Below are positions 8,232 to 16,340 of a stretch of 64,000 nucleotides of DNA, in pieces. This stretch comes from Occallatibacter gabretensis (GTDB lineage: Bacteria > Acidobacteriota > Terriglobia > Terriglobales > Acidobacteriaceae): positions 868,001-932,000 of the forward strand of contig NZ_LAIJ01000009.1 of assembly GCF_001449115.1 (NCBI RefSeq). The letters run 5' to 3'. Every line of letters begins with the position of its first letter. Position 1 is the first letter of the stretch. The notes below the pieces were generated by a model that did not search any database, had not been told where the DNA came from, and saw nothing but the letters and a program-made list of their open reading frames with translations. A program made the position numbers and the translations under genes.

Positions 8232-9215
8232 TCAGGTGGTGGATGAGGTACTGGATAAGAACATGTCGTCGGTGCGCAGCGGCTCACCCTCATCTCGCAA
8301 AACGGGTTCGCCGGTTAAACGGTTTGCTTCCTGGGGATAATGAATCAAATCTTTCGCATCACGCCGCGCGCGAGCCAGCGTGGCAATCCACACCGTCTCC
8401 GCTCCGGCTTCCTTCAACGCCAGCGCCGCCGCGCGCGCCGTCGCGCCGGTGGTCAAAATATCGTCCACCACCAGCACATGCCTGCCGCGCACCGCCTCTG
8501 GCTCTGATACGCCAAACGCGCCCTTCAAATTCACGCGCCGCTCATCCGCTGTAAGCCCCGCCTGGCTCTCAGTATTGCGCGTCCGCAGCAGCGACCTCTC
8601 GGCCAGCGCCAGCTTCCAATCCGGCCTTCTCCTGCCAAGCTCTTTCAGCGCCTGCCGCGCCAGCAGCCGCGTCTGATTAAACCCGCGCGTAGCGGCCCTG
8701 CGCCTGTGCAGCGGAACTGGAACCACCAGCATCTCCCGCGGCGCAACCCCATAAAGCTCTTCAATCGCCGCGGCCAGCATCTTCCCCAGCCCACGCGCTG
8801 CCGGAGTCAGCCGTTCGTACTTCAGCTTGTGAATCGCCTCTCGCATCCGCTTGCGGTAAAGGCCATAAAAAACGGCCTTCTCAAAGGCCGGCTTCTCACG
8901 CAAACACGCACTGCAATGAGCCTGCTCCGGACTTTGGCTCTCAATTTCCGCATGGTCGCCGCACCGCACGCACAGGTCCGTGCATGGATCACTCGCATCA
9001 GCGGCAATCTCCACCCAGCAGACATCACAAATTGGCGCGTAAGAATACTGCGGCATAGGGTTGCCGCATAAAGAACAGGAGGTGGGATAAATCGTGGTAA
9101 GAACAATATCCAGAGGACTTCGCAGCACACGAGCCACTGCGCGCCACCGGGTCGTCTCCGATGGGGGAACGTCGATCGTCAGTGAACCGTAGTTCCTGCT
9201 GAAGACGCACCTCAC
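8232..9215 (-). CDS. comF: ComF family protein (phosphoribosyltransferase-like)
   Basis: 327 aa, longer than typical ComF (220-250 aa) because of an N-terminal extension. A double zinc-ribbon with four pairs of Cys ([24 protein letters not shown]) occupies about residues 47-107. The phosphoribosyltransferase domain follows, with [19 protein letters not shown] and the PRPP loop [15 protein letters not shown]. ComF proteins are needed for DNA uptake in naturally competent bacteria; the exact reaction is uncertain. The chosen start is a GTG at 9215 with a weak ribosome-binding site, so the first about 30 residues are uncertain. The downstream partner is an HNH protein. Confidence 0.9.
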   Translation of the reverse strand: MRCVFSRNYGSLTIDVPPSETTRWRAVARVLRSPLDIVLTTIYPTSCSLCGNPMPQYSYAPICDVCWVEIAADASDPCTDLCVRCGDHAEIESQSPEQAHCSACLREKPAFEKAVFYGLYRKRMREAIHKLKYERLTPAARGLGKMLAAAIEELYGVAPREMLVVPVPLHRRRAATRGFNQTRLLARQALKELGRRRPDWKLALAERSLLRTRNTESQAGLTADERRVNLKGAFGVSEPEAVRGRHVLVVDDILTTGATARAAALALKEAGAETVWIATLARARRDAKDLIHYPQEANRLTGEPVLRDEGEPLRTDDMFLSSTSSTT

Positions 9216-9368
9216 TCTCTGGGCAGCGTGTCATACTGCCCCTTCCCCTTCATCCTACACCTGCTGCTGCCCTTCAACACAAGCCTCACCGCCCCCTGGC
9301 GGAACCCTTTCCATCACCTCTTTCACAAAAATTTACGCAGTTTCGCCTTTGAGCGATACACTTCCCCA

Positions 9369-11291
9369 GTGATTTGTAAGATCAAGATCCGCAAGACCTC
9401 ATCCCTCGCGCGCTGCCTGGTAGCAGCATCTCTCGCATACACCCTCTCCGCCGCATCGCAGACCCCGCAACCACCCACTCAGGGTCAGTCATCCGGCGTT
9501 TCCGGCGGCCTCGGCGCCGCAGCCATCTATGACAGCAACCACCGCCCCATCACCGCCGGCGGATTCGTCGATTCCGGCCCCATCGTCTTTCAGGACGTCG
9601 CCAAAGCCGCCGGTCTCTCCACCTGGACACACAAGATGGGCACGCCCGAGAAGAGCTTCATCGTCGAAACCAACGGCTCCGGCGTCGCCCTCTTCGATTA
9701 CGACAACGACGGCTGGCTCGACATCTATCTCGTCAACGGCGCAACCTTTGATTCTCTCGACGGCAAGGAAACCCCACCCCACGCCGCGCTCTTCCACAAC
9801 AATCACGACGGCACATTCACGGACGTCGCAGAAAAAGCCGGCGTCACCAATGACCGCTGGGGCTTCGGCGTCAGCATCGCCGACTTCGACAACGACGGCT
9901 GGCCCGACATCTACGTCGGTAACTACGGCAAAAACCGCCTCTATCGCAATAACCACGACGGCACATTCACCGATGTCGCAGACAAAGCCGGCGTCACCCT
10001 CGGCAACTGGTCCCCCGGCTCCTCATGGGGCGACTACGACGGTGACGGCCTCCTCGATCTCTACGTCACCGGCTACATACACTTCGATCGCAACAACCTT
10101 CCCGTCGGCGGCTCCAAAGCCACCAACTACACGCCATGCCTCTATCGCGGCATCACCGTCAACTGCGGCCCGCGCGGCCTCCAGGGCGAGCCCGACCACC
10201 TCTTTCACAACAACGGCGACGGCACATTTACAGACGTCACCCAGAAAGCCGGCGTCGAAGACAAAGGCAGGGCCTACGGCTTTACCGCCATATTCGTTTC
10301 ACTCAACGCCAACGGACGCCCCGATCTCCTCGTCGGCAACGACTCCACCCCAAACTTCCTCTACGTCAACAAAGGCGACGGTACCTTCGACGACCAGGGC
10401 TATCCCTCCGGCTTCGCGCTCAATGACGCCGGCCGCGAAATCGCCTCCATGGGCATCGCAGCAGGCGACTACGAGAACAACGGCCAGGTCGACTTCTTCG
10501 TCTCCGATTTCGGCGACGACTACAAAGTCCTCTATCGCAACGACGGCAACGCCAGTTTTACTGACGTCAGCTACCGCACCGGCGTCGCCCAGCCCGCCAT
10601 TCCCTTCGTCGGCTGGGGAACCGGCTTCCTCGACTACGACAACGACGGCTGGCTCGACCTCTTCATGGTCAACGGCCACGTCTACCCGCAAGTCGATCAG
10701 CACGAGTGGGGCACCAGCTGGGCCGAGCGCCCACTGCTCTTCCACAACATCCCCGGAAAATCAGCCCCCGGCTCGAAGACTTCCGCAGGCCGCCGCTTTG
10801 AGCTCATTCCTCCCGTCAAAAACACCGGCCTCGCCATGGTTTTACCCGCCCGCGGCGCAGCATTCGGCGATCTATTCAACGACGGCAAAATCGACGTCGT
10901 CATCAACCCCGTAGATGGCCCTCCCGTCCTGCTCAAAAACGTCAACCCAGACCGTCACCACTGGGTCGAGATGAACCTCATTGGCGGCACAGACCCCAAA
11001 ACCGGCAAAAAGAGCCCCCGCGACGCCACCTGCGCCACCGTCTTCCTCACCGCCTACGGCATGAAGCAACGCCAGGACGTGCTCTCCAGCGGCAGCTACA
11101 TCAGCGCCAATGACCGCCGTCCGCACTTCGGCCTCGGCGATGCCACCGACCCCGGCTCCGCAGAAATCCACTGGCCCAATGGCCACATCGAAACCCTCAA
11201 GCTCCCCGCCATCGACCGCATTTACACCATCGAAGAAAACAAAGGCATCACCAGCTCCCTCTGCACCGGCAAACCCTGCCCAGCCCAATAA
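9369..11291 (+). CDS. Secreted FG-GAP/VCBS repeat protein with ASPIC/UnbV (CRTAC1-like) domain
   Basis: About 640 aa from a GTG at 9369, which yields a basic n-region and a signal peptide ending near LSAASQT. Several FG-GAP repeats follow, each with a calcium-binding loop of the type DYDNDGWLDIYLVNG or DFDNDGWPDIYVGN and an intervening HDGTFTDV segment, predicting a seven-bladed propeller. The C-terminus carries the ASPIC/UnbV module (HWVEMNLIGG, GSYISANDRRPHFGLG, IHWPNGHIETL). Such proteins are abundant in Acidobacteria and Planctomycetes, are exported, and are of unclear function, perhaps adhesion. Upstream in-frame codons back to 9228 would abut the divergent comF start, and I reject them. 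Confidence 0.88.
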   Translation: MICKIKIRKTSSLARCLVAASLAYTLSAASQTPQPPTQGQSSGVSGGLGAAAIYDSNHRPITAGGFVDSGPIVFQDVAKAAGLSTWTHKMGTPEKSFIVETNGSGVALFDYDNDGWLDIYLVNGATFDSLDGKETPPHAALFHNNHDGTFTDVAEKAGVTNDRWGFGVSIADFDNDGWPDIYVGNYGKNRLYRNNHDGTFTDVADKAGVTLGNWSPGSSWGDYDGDGLLDLYVTGYIHFDRNNLPVGGSKATNYTPCLYRGITVNCGPRGLQGEPDHLFHNNGDGTFTDVTQKAGVEDKGRAYGFTAIFVSLNANGRPDLLVGNDSTPNFLYVNKGDGTFDDQGYPSGFALNDAGREIASMGIAAGDYENNGQVDFFVSDFGDDYKVLYRNDGNASFTDVSYRTGVAQPAIPFVGWGTGFLDYDNDGWLDLFMVNGHVYPQVDQHEWGTSWAERPLLFHNIPGKSAPGSKTSAGRRFELIPPVKNTGLAMVLPARGAAFGDLFNDGKIDVVINPVDGPPVLLKNVNPDRHHWVEMNLIGGTDPKTGKKSPRDATCATVFLTAYGMKQRQDVLSSGSYISANDRRPHFGLGDATDPGSAEIHWPNGHIETLKLPAIDRIYTIEENKGITSSLCTGKPCPAQ

Positions 11292-11350
11292 AAACTCAAC
11301 TAAATTGGTAAATGTCTGATGAGCAACTAAGAACGGAATCGGAGGGAGCA

Positions 11351-11402
11351 GGGGCCTTCAGGCCCCTGAAAAATAAGCGAGAAGAACAGGGGCTTTAGCC
11401 CC
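11351..11402. repeat. Pair of REP-like GC-rich palindromes
   Basis: Two short hairpins lie in tandem: GGGGCCTTCAGGCCCC (11351-11366) and GGGGCTTTAGCCCC (11389-11402). The second is repeated exactly at 28649-28662, again in an intergenic region and again next to another GC-rich palindrome. They sit after the CRTAC gene and before the exporter gene and could also act as a terminator or attenuator. Confidence 0.7.
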
Positions 11403-11539
11403 GGATCTCTTGGTCCATGCAGAAAGGCCGCTTGCTTGCTTTTGGACAAAATTGGCACAAACTTTTCCAGGTCAGAAACAGGACACAATCGCTTTTTTCA
11501 TCCTCTCGGCTTCTCCTGCATCTCTTAAATGGAGACACC

Positions 11540-12994
11540 TTGCCGAAGACTGAGAACCCATCTTTGTCCGCTGTTGCTAGTACGCAAAAACGCACCACCC
11601 ATCCAAATCTGATTCTCGCCATCTGCTGCACCAGCCTGCTCATCGTCGGCATGGACGTGACCATCGTCAACGTCGCTCTGCCCGCAATCCAGACTGATCT
11701 GCATGCGCGCCTCGCCGGCCTGCAATGGATCCTCGACGCCTACACCCTCGTAGTAGCCAGCTTCCTCATGCTCTCCGGTTCAATCTCTGACCGCTTCGGT
11801 CGCCGCAGAGTCTTCCAGATCGGCCTCGCTGTCTTCATCCTCGGCTCGCTGCTCTGCAGCCGCGCAGCCACCATCGAGCAGCTCATCGCCTTTCGCGCAC
11901 TCCAGGGCTTCGGCGCATCCATGCTCAACCCGGTCGCGCTCTCCATCATCGCAAACGCCTTTCCGGCACCGAAGGACCGCGCTCGCGCAGTCGGCGTCTG
12001 GGGCGCAGTAGCAGGCTTGTCGCTCGGCATCGGCCCACTCATCGGCGGCGCGTTGACAGAGACCATCGGCTGGCGCGCCATCTTCTGGATAAACATCCCC
12101 ATCGGAATCACCGCAGCAATCCTCGCCGCACTGTTCGTTCCGGAATCCAAAGCCGCCCGAGCCCGCGCCTTCGATCCCGTAGGACAATCCCTCGTTCTCA
12201 CCGGCCTCGCGACCCTCACCTATGGCGTCATCGAAGGGCCACACGCAGGCTGGACATCACCGGAAATCCTGGGAATCTTCGCCGTCACAGCAGCAGCGTT
12301 TCTATCCTTCGTCCTCTACGAGCCACGCCGCCGCGATCCATTACTCGACCTGCGCTTCTTCCGCAGCATCCCATTCTCCAGCGCCACAGGCTTAGCCCTG
12401 TGCGCCTTCTCATGCTTCGCAGGCTTTCTATTTCTCAATGCGCTTTACCTGCAACAAGTGCGCGGCTTTTCGGCCTTTCACACAGGCTTGTTCACACTCC
12501 CACTGGCGCTCACCATGATCGTAGCCTCGCCTTTATCAGGCCGCCTCGTCGCAAGCCACGGAACCCGGCCTTCGCTGCTCATTGCAGGCATAGCATTCCT
12601 GGCAAGCACATTCATACTCACCCAGCTGGACCGGCAGACGCCCATAGTCTGGCTCCTGGCCGTTTACGCCTTCTTCGGCATTGGTCTCGGAATGGTCAAT
12701 CCCGCCATTACCAACAGCGCAGTAGCCGGAATGCCCTTGTCGCAGGCCGGCGTAGCCGCCGCCATCGCATCCACCAGCCGCCAGGTCGGCGCAGCTTTAG
12801 GAGTAGCCATCTCCGGAACCGTCGTCGCATCCAGCCGCGCCCTCGGCGGCGATTTCACCTCTGCCACGCACGCCATCTGGTGGACCATGACAGGCTGCGC
12901 CGCAGCCATGCTTATCATCGGCTTCGCATCAAGCACCGCCTGGGCCCGCGCCAGCACAGAACAGGTAGCTCACCTGCTCGAAGAGCGGCATTAA
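11540..12994 (+). CDS. MFS drug exporter, DHA2 family (EmrB/QacA-like)
   Basis: About 484 aa with around 14 hydrophobic segments, the hallmark of the DHA2 proton-drug antiporters. Motif A is SGSISDRFGRRRVF after helix 2, and the first helix has the typical GMDVTIVNVALPAIQ. The start is uncertain: the frame is open from an ATG at 11417, but the N-terminal 41 residues look unlike the family. A TTG at 11540 with GGAGA just upstream gives a normal length. No regulator or membrane-fusion partner (emrA) is adjacent, so the substrate cannot be inferred. Confidence 0.88.
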   Translation: MPKTENPSLSAVASTQKRTTHPNLILAICCTSLLIVGMDVTIVNVALPAIQTDLHARLAGLQWILDAYTLVVASFLMLSGSISDRFGRRRVFQIGLAVFILGSLLCSRAATIEQLIAFRALQGFGASMLNPVALSIIANAFPAPKDRARAVGVWGAVAGLSLGIGPLIGGALTETIGWRAIFWINIPIGITAAILAALFVPESKAARARAFDPVGQSLVLTGLATLTYGVIEGPHAGWTSPEILGIFAVTAAAFLSFVLYEPRRRDPLLDLRFFRSIPFSSATGLALCAFSCFAGFLFLNALYLQQVRGFSAFHTGLFTLPLALTMIVASPLSGRLVASHGTRPSLLIAGIAFLASTFILTQLDRQTPIVWLLAVYAFFGIGLGMVNPAITNSAVAGMPLSQAGVAAAIASTSRQVGAALGVAISGTVVASSRALGGDFTSATHAIWWTMTGCAAAMLIIGFASSTAWARASTEQVAHLLEERH

Positions 12995-13089
12995 CCTTCC
13001 GCAAACGAAATCGTCCGTCGCTCAGCACAAAATGGAACCCCACCCGCCCGCTGAATTAGATTGGTTTCGGCAATCTCGGAGGCTATCTC

Positions 13090-13635
13090 ATGCGCCGGAA
13101 CAACAGAATCATCTCGCAGTCGATCCGGATTCTTCTCGCGGCTGCGGTCCTCTGCGCCATCAGCGCCTTCTTCGCCTGCCGCCCCGGCCCTTCGGCAGCG
13201 GCTGCGGCTGCCACTGACGACTCCAACTGGTCCACCTACGCCAACTCGCGCTTCGCATACTCCATCTGCTACCCGAAGAATCTGTTCGAGCCGCAGGGAG
13301 AATCTCCCAATGGCGATGGCCAGAAGTTCCTTGCAAAGGACGGAGCGCAGCTCCTCGTCTACGGCAGCAACAACGCGCTCAACGAATCCATCAACGATGT
13401 TTTCAACCGCACAGCATCACGTCTCGCAGGTGCATCCGGAAAAGTCAGCTACAAAGCCGTCAAACCGGCCTGGTTCGTCCTCTCAGGCCAGCACGGCAGC
13501 ACCATCTTTTACGCAAAAACCCTCTACGCAAAAGACCTCATCGTATCTTTTGAATTGACCTACGATAGCGCGCAATCAAACGTCTACAATCCCGTCGCAG
13601 CCAAGCTTGCCTCCTGCTTCGCAAAAGCGCCGTAG
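13090..13635 (+). CDS. Exported hypothetical protein, possible lipoprotein
   Basis: 181 aa. Residues 1-30 form a signal sequence (RRNNRIISQSIRILLAAAVL) that ends in ISAFFAC, which could serve as a lipidation site, although the residue at -3 is Phe. An Ala-rich linker follows, then a domain beginning NSRFAYSICYPKNLF, a pattern seen in bacterial exported proteins that start a domain with 'F-x-I-x-YP'. No enzyme motif is visible. It follows the exporter gene by about 95 nt. Confidence 0.6.
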   Translation: MRRNNRIISQSIRILLAAAVLCAISAFFACRPGPSAAAAAATDDSNWSTYANSRFAYSICYPKNLFEPQGESPNGDGQKFLAKDGAQLLVYGSNNALNESINDVFNRTASRLAGASGKVSYKAVKPAWFVLSGQHGSTIFYAKTLYAKDLIVSFELTYDSAQSNVYNPVAAKLASCFAKAP

Positions 13636-13665
13636 ATCCCGCAGTGCATCGCCTTATCGAGATAA

Positions 13666-14406
13666 TCAGGGCAGCCGTATCGGCTTCCCATCCGATGCAT
13701 TGTCATATTTGTAGAGATCATGCGCCTTCATTGTCCGCTTCAGCTTCCCGCCGTAATCAGGGTCAGTCGCATACACACCTGTCAACGCATCGGCAAAGGC
13801 ATTCGGATCGTCCAGATGCTCGCGGGCATTCGCGTAAGCCTTCTTCGTCGCCAGCAGTTGCCCATGCTCGTCAAAGGCGTCATCCAGCGAATCAAACTTC
13901 CGAAACTTCGCCTGAATCGTAATCCACTTTCCGCCTTCAAATTCCTTGGTCGACGCCGTGACAGACGGCTGATTGCCCACGGCTTTAATTCCGAATGGAT
14001 TATTGCTTCCCGTAGGCATCGATCTTCCCCAGTTGCTTTCAAGCGCCCACTGGGAAATCGTCACAGCCGCCGGAATCTTCCATGCCTTCTCTGCTGCCTG
14101 CGCCGCCGAAATCACACTCTCGGGGATTTGTACCGATACTCCATGCTTTTTCCCGGCCTGAGGCTTCAGAAACTTCCACGTCGCGCCACCCGGATCGATG
14201 CGCCCATCGGGATGAGCCAGATGCAGAAATCGCGCCTGCACCTGCATAATTGCGTTGATCGTCATCTGACCGCAGGAGCCGTCCTCGGTCAGAGGCCGAA
14301 GCGGAATGGGCAGCTTCTGATTAATCAGCTGTTGTACTAACCGAACATCTTTGGTGAGATTCGTCCCACCCTGACCCACGGAAGACGAAAGAGAATTGCC
14401 GGCCAT
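13666..14406 (-). CDS. Glucosaminidase-domain peptidoglycan hydrolase without signal peptide (putative secreted effector)
   Basis: 246 aa. Residues 1 to about 85 form a small domain (SSSVGQGGTNLTKDVRLVQQ, ending DPGGATWKFL) resembling the peptidoglycan-binding-like heads seen on some phage lysins and type VI secretion lysozyme effectors. Residues about 95-240 are a FlgJ/LytG-type glucosaminidase: ITISQWALESNWG holds the catalytic Glu, followed by NNPFGIKAVG, FRKFDSLDDAFDEHG and the ending YATDPDYGGKL. There is no N-terminal signal peptide, so export would need a dedicated route or lysis. The gene just upstream on the same strand encodes a lipoprotein-like protein, the arrangement of an effector with its periplasmic immunity protein. 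That pairing is inference. Confidence 0.8.
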   Translation of the reverse strand: MAGNSLSSSVGQGGTNLTKDVRLVQQLINQKLPIPLRPLTEDGSCGQMTINAIMQVQARFLHLAHPDGRIDPGGATWKFLKPQAGKKHGVSVQIPESVISAAQAAEKAWKIPAAVTISQWALESNWGRSMPTGSNNPFGIKAVGNQPSVTASTKEFEGGKWITIQAKFRKFDSLDDAFDEHGQLLATKKAYANAREHLDDPNAFADALTGVYATDPDYGGKLKRTMKAHDLYKYDNASDGKPIRLP

Positions 14407-14458
14407 CGATCATACCCCTGACTCCTGCAAGCGTTTGTCTAGCATTTTCTGCTTCGAT

Positions 14459-14474
14459 CAACACTATAACGCGA
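14459..14474 (-). promoter_or_regulatory. Shared 16-nt upstream motif, copy 1
   Basis: On the minus strand this reads TCGCGTTATAGTGTTG and lies about 55 nt upstream of the glucosaminidase start. The identical 16 nt recur at 15109-15124 upstream of the lipoprotein gene. TATAGT inside it would serve as a -10 box; no convincing -35 is visible. Confidence 0.5.
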
Positions 14475-14526
14475 CACAGAATCGGACGGAAATTTGTTGG
14501 CCGGCCCTCTCTTAGGAATCGGAATT

Positions 14527-15033
14527 TTATTTCTTTCTGACTGCCTTATAAAACACGCCTTCGAAAGAGATCAATATCTCGTTTTTGCTCTTGATGTAAA
14601 CATCCTGTCCGGGAAGGGGAAAAACCTGGAAACAGCTTCCGGCCTGCCGATTGTTCATAATCACTTCCGTGACACTGGGCGAATGAATCTCCACTTCGCT
14701 GAAACGCGCCCGCGTATTTGTCAGGAACTCGTCAGACGATACTTGATGCACTTCAATCGACTTGATGGGTACGGACTGACCGCAGGCATGGAGAGATTGA
14801 GCACTGACTGCCACTTGAGTTCCCACCAGCTTTTTTTGTTGAGATGGATCTGGGCCTTCAACATTTTGAGTCGTATATATGGACTTGATCACCCATGATC
14901 CTTGGATGATATGTTTTGCGTCGCCTGAAGAGCTTTGGCTGTGACAAGCAGATGATATCGGCGCGATCAGCAACAGGAAAGCACACGGTCCTATCCATCT
15001 CCACCGTGGTTGTCCAAAGTCCGTGCCTCGCAT
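14527..15033 (-). CDS. Lipoprotein-like exported hypothetical protein (possible immunity partner)
   Basis: 168 aa from the ATG at 15033, chosen for its strong AAGGGA six nt upstream; an in-frame ATG at 15048 is the main alternative. The N-terminus has an exported-protein hydrophobic core (GPCAFLLLIAPISSAC) ending at a Cys that could be lipidated. The mature part is about 140 aa with a Cys in LHACGQSVP and another in AGSCFQV, and contains SWVIKSIYTTQNVEG early, like a beta-rich domain. I do not recognise the family. It is encoded directly upstream of a signal-less glucosaminidase and shares an upstream motif with it. Confidence 0.6.
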   Translation of the reverse strand: MRGTDFGQPRWRWIGPCAFLLLIAPISSACHSQSSSGDAKHIIQGSWVIKSIYTTQNVEGPDPSQQKKLVGTQVAVSAQSLHACGQSVPIKSIEVHQVSSDEFLTNTRARFSEVEIHSPSVTEVIMNNRQAGSCFQVFPLPGQDVYIKSKNEILISFEGVFYKAVRKK

Positions 15034-15108
15034 CGTAAATCCCTTCATTAAATATCTTCCATTCGGTAGTTTTGGGGCGTTCAAGCTATTTCATTTTCCT
15101 AACCAGAC

Positions 15109-15124
15109 CAACACTATAACGCGA
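15109..15124 (-). promoter_or_regulatory. Shared 16-nt upstream motif, copy 2
   Basis: Identical to the motif at 14459-14474, in the same orientation, and about 76 nt before the lipoprotein start codon. It directly follows the hairpin downstream of nrdB, consistent with a new promoter starting a separate transcript. Confidence 0.5.
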
Positions 15125-15162
15125 AGACCCCGCAGCCGAGGTTTTCGAGCTGCGAGGTCTTC
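15123..15162 (-). terminator. Hairpin downstream of nrdB
   Basis: GAAGACCCCGCAGC (15123-15136) pairs with GCTGCGAGGTCTTC (15149-15162) with one mismatch, 18 nt after the nrdB stop on the minus strand. There is no long U-run, so termination is likely weak or Rho-assisted; it could also serve as a 3'-end stabiliser. Confidence 0.5.
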
Positions 15163-15180
15163 AATCGTAGTTTGCGGAGT

Positions 15181-16203
15181 CTAGAAATCCTCGTGGAAGC
15201 CAACCTCTCCCTGCACCGCGCTCTGATACGCCGAGACCCGCCGCTCAAAAAAGTTCGTCAGCTCCTGCACATCTTGCAGGTCCATAAACGAAAAGGGATT
15301 CTTCGAGTGAAATGCCGGAGCAATCCCCAGCCGCCCCAACCGCTGATCCGCAACATAGCCCAGGTACTGCCGCATATCGCGCACGGAAAGACCCGCCACG
15401 CCGCCGCTCAGCAGGTCCTCGGCAAACTGCGTCTCCGCATCCACCGCCTCATGCAGCATCGTCACAATCTCGCGCTCCAGCTCCGCATCCCACAGGTCCG
15501 GCTCCTGGCTGCGAACCACCTTCACCACCTCAAACGCAAACTCCAGGTGGCAGCTCTCATCGCGAAAGACCCAGTTCGTCCCCGCCGCAAGCCCATGCAG
15601 CAATCCCTTCGAGCGCAGAAAGTACACATATGCAAACGCCGCAAAGAAGAACAGTCCCTCAATGCACGCCGCAAAGCAGATCAGGTTCAGCAGAAACTGT
15701 CTGCGATGATCGCGCGTCGTCAGATGATCCAGCTCCTGAATCGAATCCATCCACTTCATGCAGAAGTCGGCCTTCTTTGAAATCGAAGGAATATTCTCAA
15801 CCGCCGCAAACGCCGCCGCCCGCTCGTCGGGATCAGTCACATAGTTATCCAGCAGCGTCAGGTAGAACTGCACATGCACAGCCTCTTCGAACAACTGCCG
15901 CGAAAGATACAGCCGCGCTTCCGGCGAGTTCACATGCTTGTACAAATTCAGCACCAGATTGTTCGACACAATCGAGTCGCCCGTAGCAAAAAACGCCACC
16001 AGCCGCTGAATCAGATGAACTTCAGCAGGGCTCAGCCGCTGCTTCAGGTCCGTAAGATCAGTTTGGAAATCAACCTCTTCCACCGTCCATGTGTTCTTGA
16101 TTCCATCGCGGAACATATCGTAGAAAACGGGATAACGCATTGGCCTCAGCGTGAGGCAAAGACCCGGATCAAGAATGGCTTCAGGCGCCTGAACAGATGA
16201 CAT
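15181..16203 (-). CDS. nrdB: Class Ia ribonucleotide reductase, beta subunit
   Basis: 340 aa. This is the radical-generating R2 subunit with a di-iron site. The motif EAVHVQFY gives the iron ligands Glu and His and the radical Tyr at the canonical +3 and +7 positions; RDESCHLEF supplies the second ExxH. The start ATG at 16203 is preceded by a strong AAGGAG. That Shine-Dalgarno lies inside a 12-nt segment perfectly complementary to sequence just after nrdA. It forms an operon with nrdA, 137 nt apart, and makes dNDPs with it aerobically. Confidence 0.96.
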   Translation of the reverse strand: MSSVQAPEAILDPGLCLTLRPMRYPVFYDMFRDGIKNTWTVEEVDFQTDLTDLKQRLSPAEVHLIQRLVAFFATGDSIVSNNLVLNLYKHVNSPEARLYLSRQLFEEAVHVQFYLTLLDNYVTDPDERAAAFAAVENIPSISKKADFCMKWMDSIQELDHLTTRDHRRQFLLNLICFAACIEGLFFFAAFAYVYFLRSKGLLHGLAAGTNWVFRDESCHLEFAFEVVKVVRSQEPDLWDAELEREIVTMLHEAVDAETQFAEDLLSGGVAGLSVRDMRQYLGYVADQRLGRLGIAPAFHSKNPFSFMDLQDVQELTNFFERRVSAYQSAVQGEVGFHEDF

Positions 16204-16205
16204 AT

Positions 16206-16333
16206 ATAACTCCTTCGCTAACTTGCGAACTCGCCATCGCGCGAAGCGCAGCTAACTCGCCAAAAAACAAACTAAACTCTCAATGCACCTACGGAAACAC
16301 AGTCTTGCACCCACGAACCATCGAAGGAGTTAT
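16206..16333 (-). promoter_or_regulatory. Long-range inverted repeat that can mask the nrdB ribosome-binding site
   Basis: The plus-strand words ATAACTCCTTCG (16206-16217) and CGAAGGAGTTAT (16322-16333) are perfect 12-nt complements separated by 104 nt. In the mRNA the first-transcribed arm lies 7 nt after the nrdA stop and the second contains the nrdB Shine-Dalgarno, 2 nt before the ATG. Pairing would block nrdB initiation unless resolved, for example by another structure in the loop. Whether it forms is not known. Confidence 0.6.
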
Positions 16334-16340
16334 GCCTCTA

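Noticed and set aside
9529..10914. A 461-codon frame overlapping the CRTAC gene on the same strand
   Set aside because: It is Ser/Thr/Pro-rich, a frame-shifted shadow of the repeated FG-GAP motifs. The real frame has a signal peptide and domain matches.
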